DNA from: Treponema sp.
Lineage (GTDB): Bacteria; Spirochaetota; Spirochaetia; Treponematales; Treponemataceae
Assembly: GCA_016281495.1 (NCBI GenBank)
Contig: JAEEIU010000002.1
Span: 124,001-188,000 of the forward strand
Direction of reading: 5' to 3'
Length of the DNA: 64,000 nt
Shown: in pieces, positions 60,190-64,000 of the stretch
Numbering within the stretch: the stretch's first letter is position 1
How the letters are laid out: each line of letters starts with the position of its first letter
Position numbers and translations under genes: made by a program
Notes under the pieces: generated by a model
What the model was told of the DNA's origin: nothing
Database searches by the model: none
Seen by the model: the letters and a program-made list of their open reading frames with translations, nothing else

Positions 60190-60792
60190 TTAATCCATTG
60201 CCTTTTTTATAGCATCAAGAAGATCATCGTAGCTTTCAAATGCAGGAAGATCCGGGTTGTCCTTTTTAATCTGATCTGTACTCTTGAACAAAAATCCTGC
60301 CTTGCTTGCACGAATCATGGCAAGGTCGTTGTGGCTGTCTCCGCTTGCAATGGTCTGGTAGCCGATTGACTGGAGTGCCTTTACCGTGGTGAGCTTTGAC
60401 TGGGGGCACCTCATCTTGTAGCCTGTGATTTCTCCGCTGGCTGAAACTTCAAGAGTATTGCAGAAAATCGTGGGCCATGCGAGCTTTTTCATCAGAGGTG
60501 TTGAAAACTGAGTAAAGGTGTCGCTTATGATTATTACCTGACATATTGAACGAAGCTCGTCAAGGAATTCCTTTGCGCCTGGGAGCGGGTCAATTTTGGC
60601 AATGGTATCCTGAATTTCCTTGAGTCCAAGTCCATGCTCCTTTAGAATGCCGATACGCCACTTCATCAGCTTGTCGTAATCGGGTTCATCGCGGGTTGTC
60701 CGTCTTAATTCAGGAATCCCGGAAGCCTCAGAAAAGGCAATCCAAATCTCCGGCACAAGAACGCCTTCAAGATCCAAACAGGTAATATACAT
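60190..60792 (-). CDS. thrH: Phosphoserine phosphatase / homoserine phosphotransferase ThrH
   Basis: ThrH is a HAD enzyme that removes phosphate from phosphoserine and can pass it to homoserine. The protein has 200 residues from ATG 60792 (AGGA eight bases before). The first motif is CLDLEGVLVPEIWIAFSE (D7), lacking the second Asp of typical HADs as in ThrH. Further motifs are IISDTFTQF, the K of CPQSKLTTV and ASGDSHNDLAMI. The length is normal (about 203). It could supply serine or threonine precursors. It is cotranscribed with the downstream large protein. Confidence 0.93.
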   Translation of the reverse strand: MYITCLDLEGVLVPEIWIAFSEASGIPELRRTTRDEPDYDKLMKWRIGILKEHGLGLKEIQDTIAKIDPLPGAKEFLDELRSICQVIIISDTFTQFSTPLMKKLAWPTIFCNTLEVSASGEITGYKMRCPQSKLTTVKALQSIGYQTIASGDSHNDLAMIRASKAGFLFKSTDQIKKDNPDLPAFESYDDLLDAIKKAMD

Positions 60793-60872
60793 ATAATCCA
60801 TCCTATTTAATTAGAGTAAAAAAATATATATCATATTTAGAAATTTAAATCGAGTGGTAATATGAAAAATTT

Positions 60873-61586
60873 TCATTTTTTTGAGGCATTTGAAAGCCTG
60901 TAAAAATCCACCGCAATCTGGGCATAATTCCAGGCAGGGGTCTTCCCGGAACCATTAGGGAATGAGTCTGTTTTTCCTGTTTTTTCCAGTATTTCCCTTT
61001 TATAGCAAAATCCGGCATTATAGGCGGAGGCAACAAGCCATAGGTTGTTCTGCGTATCGTCATCTTCCAGAGAAAGCCTTGTCTTGCAGATGTCGATAAA
61101 GGCAAAAAGATATGCAATTTCCGTTTCCGGGTTCTGGAGCCGCCTTATCCTGTTGCGCCGCTGTGTAATCGTAGAAGTGTTTCCCCCATAGTCTATGACG
61201 GCATATTTTTTCTTTAGGCGGGGATTGTTTGCCACAAAGTCTTCCACTGTTTCCGCAAAGACAGGTTTAATCTGAAAATGTCCTATGGAAAAGCCTTCAA
61301 AATCAAGGCTTGCAGAATAGGCTATCTCTGTTGCAAAGGCTTCAATTTCATCACGGTAAGTCGAATAGCGCATGAGTTCCGGAAATACCACGGCAAGGGC
61401 AAAATCACAGTCCGTATACCCCAGCTTTATCATCATGAATTTGAATTCCATGCACAGCTTTACCGCATCTTTAAACGCACCGGGATTTTTTTCAGCAAAA
61501 GACTTCAGGCCCCTGCCCTGACCAGCGTCACCAGCATGAACCTGAAGTCCTGCAATAATGTATAAAATCAAAAAGAATTTCTTCAT
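60873..61586 (-). CDS. Secreted lysozyme-like/transglycosylase-like protein
   Basis: A 237-residue protein with a signal peptide (KKFFLILYIIAGLQVHAG, cleaved near 18). LAVVFPELMRYS supplies a Glu in the position of the SLT catalytic acid. FSIGHFQIKPVFAETVEDFV and VASAYNAGFCYK match the G-x-x-Q-I-x-P and AYNAG motifs of soluble lytic transglycosylases. It could cut peptidoglycan in the periplasm or simply bind it. Its ATG follows the stop of the upstream gene without a gap, so the two are coupled. Confidence 0.78.
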   Translation of the reverse strand: MKKFFLILYIIAGLQVHAGDAGQGRGLKSFAEKNPGAFKDAVKLCMEFKFMMIKLGYTDCDFALAVVFPELMRYSTYRDEIEAFATEIAYSASLDFEGFSIGHFQIKPVFAETVEDFVANNPRLKKKYAVIDYGGNTSTITQRRNRIRRLQNPETEIAYLFAFIDICKTRLSLEDDDTQNNLWLVASAYNAGFCYKREILEKTGKTDSFPNGSGKTPAWNYAQIAVDFYRLSNASKK

Positions 61587-63932
61587 CTACCAGTTCGAAG
61601 CAGAATCAGGAGCCGTTCTACAAATCCTGAATCCTATGCCTTTGTCCGCATGGTCTGGCACCTGTCTTGCCACCCAGTCGAGCCTGCAGTGTCTTGCATC
61701 ATTGTAGTAGCATCCGCCCTTGATGTAGACGTTATATTCACTCCATGACCATGAGTATTCCGCACAGTCGCTCCAGCACCATTCCCATACGTTGCCTGTC
61801 ATATCATAGAGGCCGTTTTCGTTTGCCTTTTTGGTTCCGACTTCATGAGGAGCCTTTCCGACATATTCAGCATCACTGTTACTAGAATACCAGGCAAGTT
61901 CGTCTATACGGTTTCCACCTGAATAATCCATTTCATAATAAGTTGTTTTTTCTCCACGCCAATTTGTCTTAACCTTACGTCCTGCGGCTACTTCCCATTC
62001 ATCTGTTGTAGGAAGCCTCCAGCCTAAAGCATTTTTGTCCATAAAGACCTGCTTCTTTGCCTTCGCATCACTGTAAGTGTATGGTTTTGTCAAATTCTTG
62101 TCGCTATAGTATACGAGGATTCCCTTGGTTTTATTTCCACTGGCAGAATAAGCTGAAAAGATTTTATCATTTATACGACCTTTTTCAACATTTTCCAGAA
62201 ACCATTTTGTGAAACCATTACAAAAAGCTACAGCCTCAAACCATGTTACGTTTTCTACAGGTAGGTATTTAAAAAATGAACAATTATTTGGATCATAAGG
62301 ATAATAACCCTTAATTATCGAAGGTATATTTTCCATAACTTCCCAATACAAATCCTGATGAACTTCATACTTGCTGAAAATTACATCTTTTTCCAACTGT
62401 TCACTTTTTACAAAGGTTTCTGCCATGTAATTATAACAATACCCAAAACAGTAAAATCCATCATCCAATAGAGGCGGATTAAAATATGACGTGGAGTTTT
62501 CCTCATCATCATATTCATCTTCAAAATCATCCCAATAATCGTTGGCGGCGGCAAGTTCAATGTTTTGTGCCTTTGTCTTTACATCGGATTGATTTGTTTT
62601 TCCTGTTGTCGTACTTGCACCTTCCGTTGAAGATGAATCAAGTACTTCTGCATTCATTTCTTCCACTGTATCATTGTCTGACTGGCTTGTCTTTCGTGGA
62701 ACGTGATTTGCAACCTCATTTGGTTCTTTATGCCATAGTACAGCACCAGAACTTGTAACAACGGAAACCCTATTAATCCATACTTTGAATTCATCTGTTC
62801 CCTTTATACGCTCTAGTTTAAATACAAGCTGTCCTATGATGTCTCCCTTTTCCTTTGGCCCATTGATTCGTTCATAATCAGCGTCATTATCCTGCTTGAC
62901 TTCTATTTTAAATTCTTTGTTATATTCAATGTTTGGGTCCTGTGACTTAAATGTCACTGGGAAATACTGTTTAGGTTTGGCATCTGGTTCAAATTCTCCT
63001 AAATTAGTAGGAAACAATTTCTCGCCACTTAACGTAAATTCCTTTTCGAGCATTTCACTTATTATGTTTTCCTTTTTATTTTCATAATTCTTTATTTCAG
63101 CCTCATATTTAACCTTTTGATTTTTCTTCATTTCTAAAATTTCTTTGGCACGAGCTTTCTCAAGTTTTTCTATGCTTGTCCTTTTATCATTTTCTTTATA
63201 TTCTTGACTTTTGTTTTTTGGATACTCTCTCTTATTTACTTTATCAATCTCATCAGCAAATCTTTTTGCAATTTCGGTTTCTTTATCTGCTATCTCATTG
63301 TCACGTGTTCGCTCAGTCTCACGCTTTTTCTCCTTCCATTTTTCCATTTCTTCTAGATAATCTGCAAGCGTTACCAGTTTCTTTGTATTCTTTAAAAGCT
63401 GTTCTACCACTTTTGAATCGGCGATATCGTATAATTTTGGGCCTACTATTATTTTACCTGTCTCTATTTCGATTGTCTTTACGGTTAACTCCTTTTTCTT
63501 GTCCAGCTGTTGGAAAGTTACGTAAACAATGTATTTTGCACCCGCCTCATTACCAAGTTTTACCATTTTATCATCGCTTACAAAACCAGAATACTGTAAG
63601 TCGACCTCTGCTTTTATTGCAGCACGATCTGTTTCACTTCGGGCAAGAAGCTGACAGTTTTTACTTTTTTTGATTTCGGACTCAAAACGCTTTGCAAGAT
63701 AATCTGCCATATCCTTTGTATCAGTATTGCTTACAACAACGGCAATATTAGCCTTGGACTTTTTGAATTCCTTTTTGTTAAAGTACTGGATTATTTCTTT
63801 TGAGGATGAAGTAATCGCCTTGTCGAGATCTATTTTTGACTCCTCTGCATGCAATGGTAAATTTGCAAAGAGCAACAACACTGTACAGAGACAGTTAAAA
63901 AGCTTTTTATTACGCTTAAAAATATTCAACAT
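61587..63932 (-). CDS. CsgG/LpoB-like domain fused to an FGE-sulfatase (SUMF1) domain
   Basis: A 781-residue secreted protein (signal peptide up to LPLHAEES, about residue 29). Residues 50-180 look like CsgG/LpoB/TolB-N type folds (SKANIAVVVSNTDTKDMADY, then NEAGAKYIVYVTFQQLDKKK). Residues 190-300 are a Lys/Glu coiled coil. A Thr/Ser linker is near 440-460. The last 290 residues match the formylglycine-generating sulfatase domain: AVAFCNGFTKWFLENV, LGWRLPTTDEWEVAAGR, YDMTGNVWEWCW and GIGFRICRT. Non-catalytic SUMF1 domains often bind sugars or protein partners. The start of the window's last bases (63933-64000) shows no further gene. Confidence 0.8.
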   Translation of the reverse strand: MLNIFKRNKKLFNCLCTVLLLFANLPLHAEESKIDLDKAITSSSKEIIQYFNKKEFKKSKANIAVVVSNTDTKDMADYLAKRFESEIKKSKNCQLLARSETDRAAIKAEVDLQYSGFVSDDKMVKLGNEAGAKYIVYVTFQQLDKKKELTVKTIEIETGKIIVGPKLYDIADSKVVEQLLKNTKKLVTLADYLEEMEKWKEKKRETERTRDNEIADKETEIAKRFADEIDKVNKREYPKNKSQEYKENDKRTSIEKLEKARAKEILEMKKNQKVKYEAEIKNYENKKENIISEMLEKEFTLSGEKLFPTNLGEFEPDAKPKQYFPVTFKSQDPNIEYNKEFKIEVKQDNDADYERINGPKEKGDIIGQLVFKLERIKGTDEFKVWINRVSVVTSSGAVLWHKEPNEVANHVPRKTSQSDNDTVEEMNAEVLDSSSTEGASTTTGKTNQSDVKTKAQNIELAAANDYWDDFEDEYDDEENSTSYFNPPLLDDGFYCFGYCYNYMAETFVKSEQLEKDVIFSKYEVHQDLYWEVMENIPSIIKGYYPYDPNNCSFFKYLPVENVTWFEAVAFCNGFTKWFLENVEKGRINDKIFSAYSASGNKTKGILVYYSDKNLTKPYTYSDAKAKKQVFMDKNALGWRLPTTDEWEVAAGRKVKTNWRGEKTTYYEMDYSGGNRIDELAWYSSNSDAEYVGKAPHEVGTKKANENGLYDMTGNVWEWCWSDCAEYSWSWSEYNVYIKGGCYYNDARHCRLDWVARQVPDHADKGIGFRICRTAPDSASNW

Positions 63933-64000
63933 GGTTTTCCTCCATCACTCATTTATTGTTCAGTCAAAACTTCATCTAAAACTAGCGGTTTTGATTTTCT

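Overview
The window reads as a chromosomal segment of a host-associated spirochaete, most likely a gut or rumen type Treponema (inference; species not determined). Supporting signs are a giant spirochaetal hendecad coiled-coil protein, a CarD regulator followed by a fused IspD-IspF, an outer-membrane barrel resembling T. pallidum TP0733, a free-standing FlhB-like fragment beside rplS, and many Treponema-style lipoproteins. No phage, conjugative element, CRISPR array or intact insertion sequence was seen.

Layout. 1-3,780: end of trmD, rplS, tRNA-Leu(UAA), then a run of small genes (YlqG-like, FlhB-like, yraN, a 58-residue ORF, a zinc-site protein). The order matches the rplS-ylqF-rnhB-ylqG-ylqH neighbourhood of Firmicutes. 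3,780-6,571: citramalate synthase plus leuB, pointing to threonine-independent isoleucine synthesis. 6,790-9,724 (minus): SPOR protein, LapA-like protein, miaB. 9,980-13,760 (minus): a large beta-helix/BspA-type LRR lipoprotein whose signal peptide is broken by a T8 tract. 14,233-16,588 (minus): folE2 and folD with a PIN toxin/antitoxin pair between them. 16,728-21,593 (plus): OM barrel, lipoprotein, RarA with a long extension, adk. 21,603-34,485 (minus): ispDF, carD, the 2,805-residue coiled-coil protein, a HAD phosphatase, lepA.

34,571-43,064 is the most accessory-looking part: an Rpn-type nuclease, a YidD-like protein, a zinc-ribbon/TPR protein, an XRE regulator, a membrane HExxH protein, several small secreted proteins of unknown role and an HtrA-like lipoprotein. 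43,124-54,602 (mostly minus) is housekeeping: EF-hand/TPR periplasmic protein, tilS, rplY, tRNA-Gln, spoVG, ispE, a hyperacidic protein (plus), then rplU-prp-rpmA-obgE-nadD-yqeK-LCP-rsfS. 54,925-64,000: secreted protein, lipoprotein, an 1,121-residue putative carbohydrate enzyme, thrH, a lysozyme-fold protein, and a CsgG-like/FGE-sulfatase-like fusion.

Three themes link the window. (1) Intergenic gaps carry MITE-like repeats with TTGTCAC-type inverted ends, each followed by a hairpin whose stem differs between copies but stays paired. (2) Several genes (carD, ispE, lepA, an XRE gene, a lipoprotein) have a good -10 box only 6-9 bases before the start codon and probably make leaderless mRNAs. 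(3) Simple repeats (a T8 tract, a 7-bp tandem) sit where they could switch surface lipoproteins.
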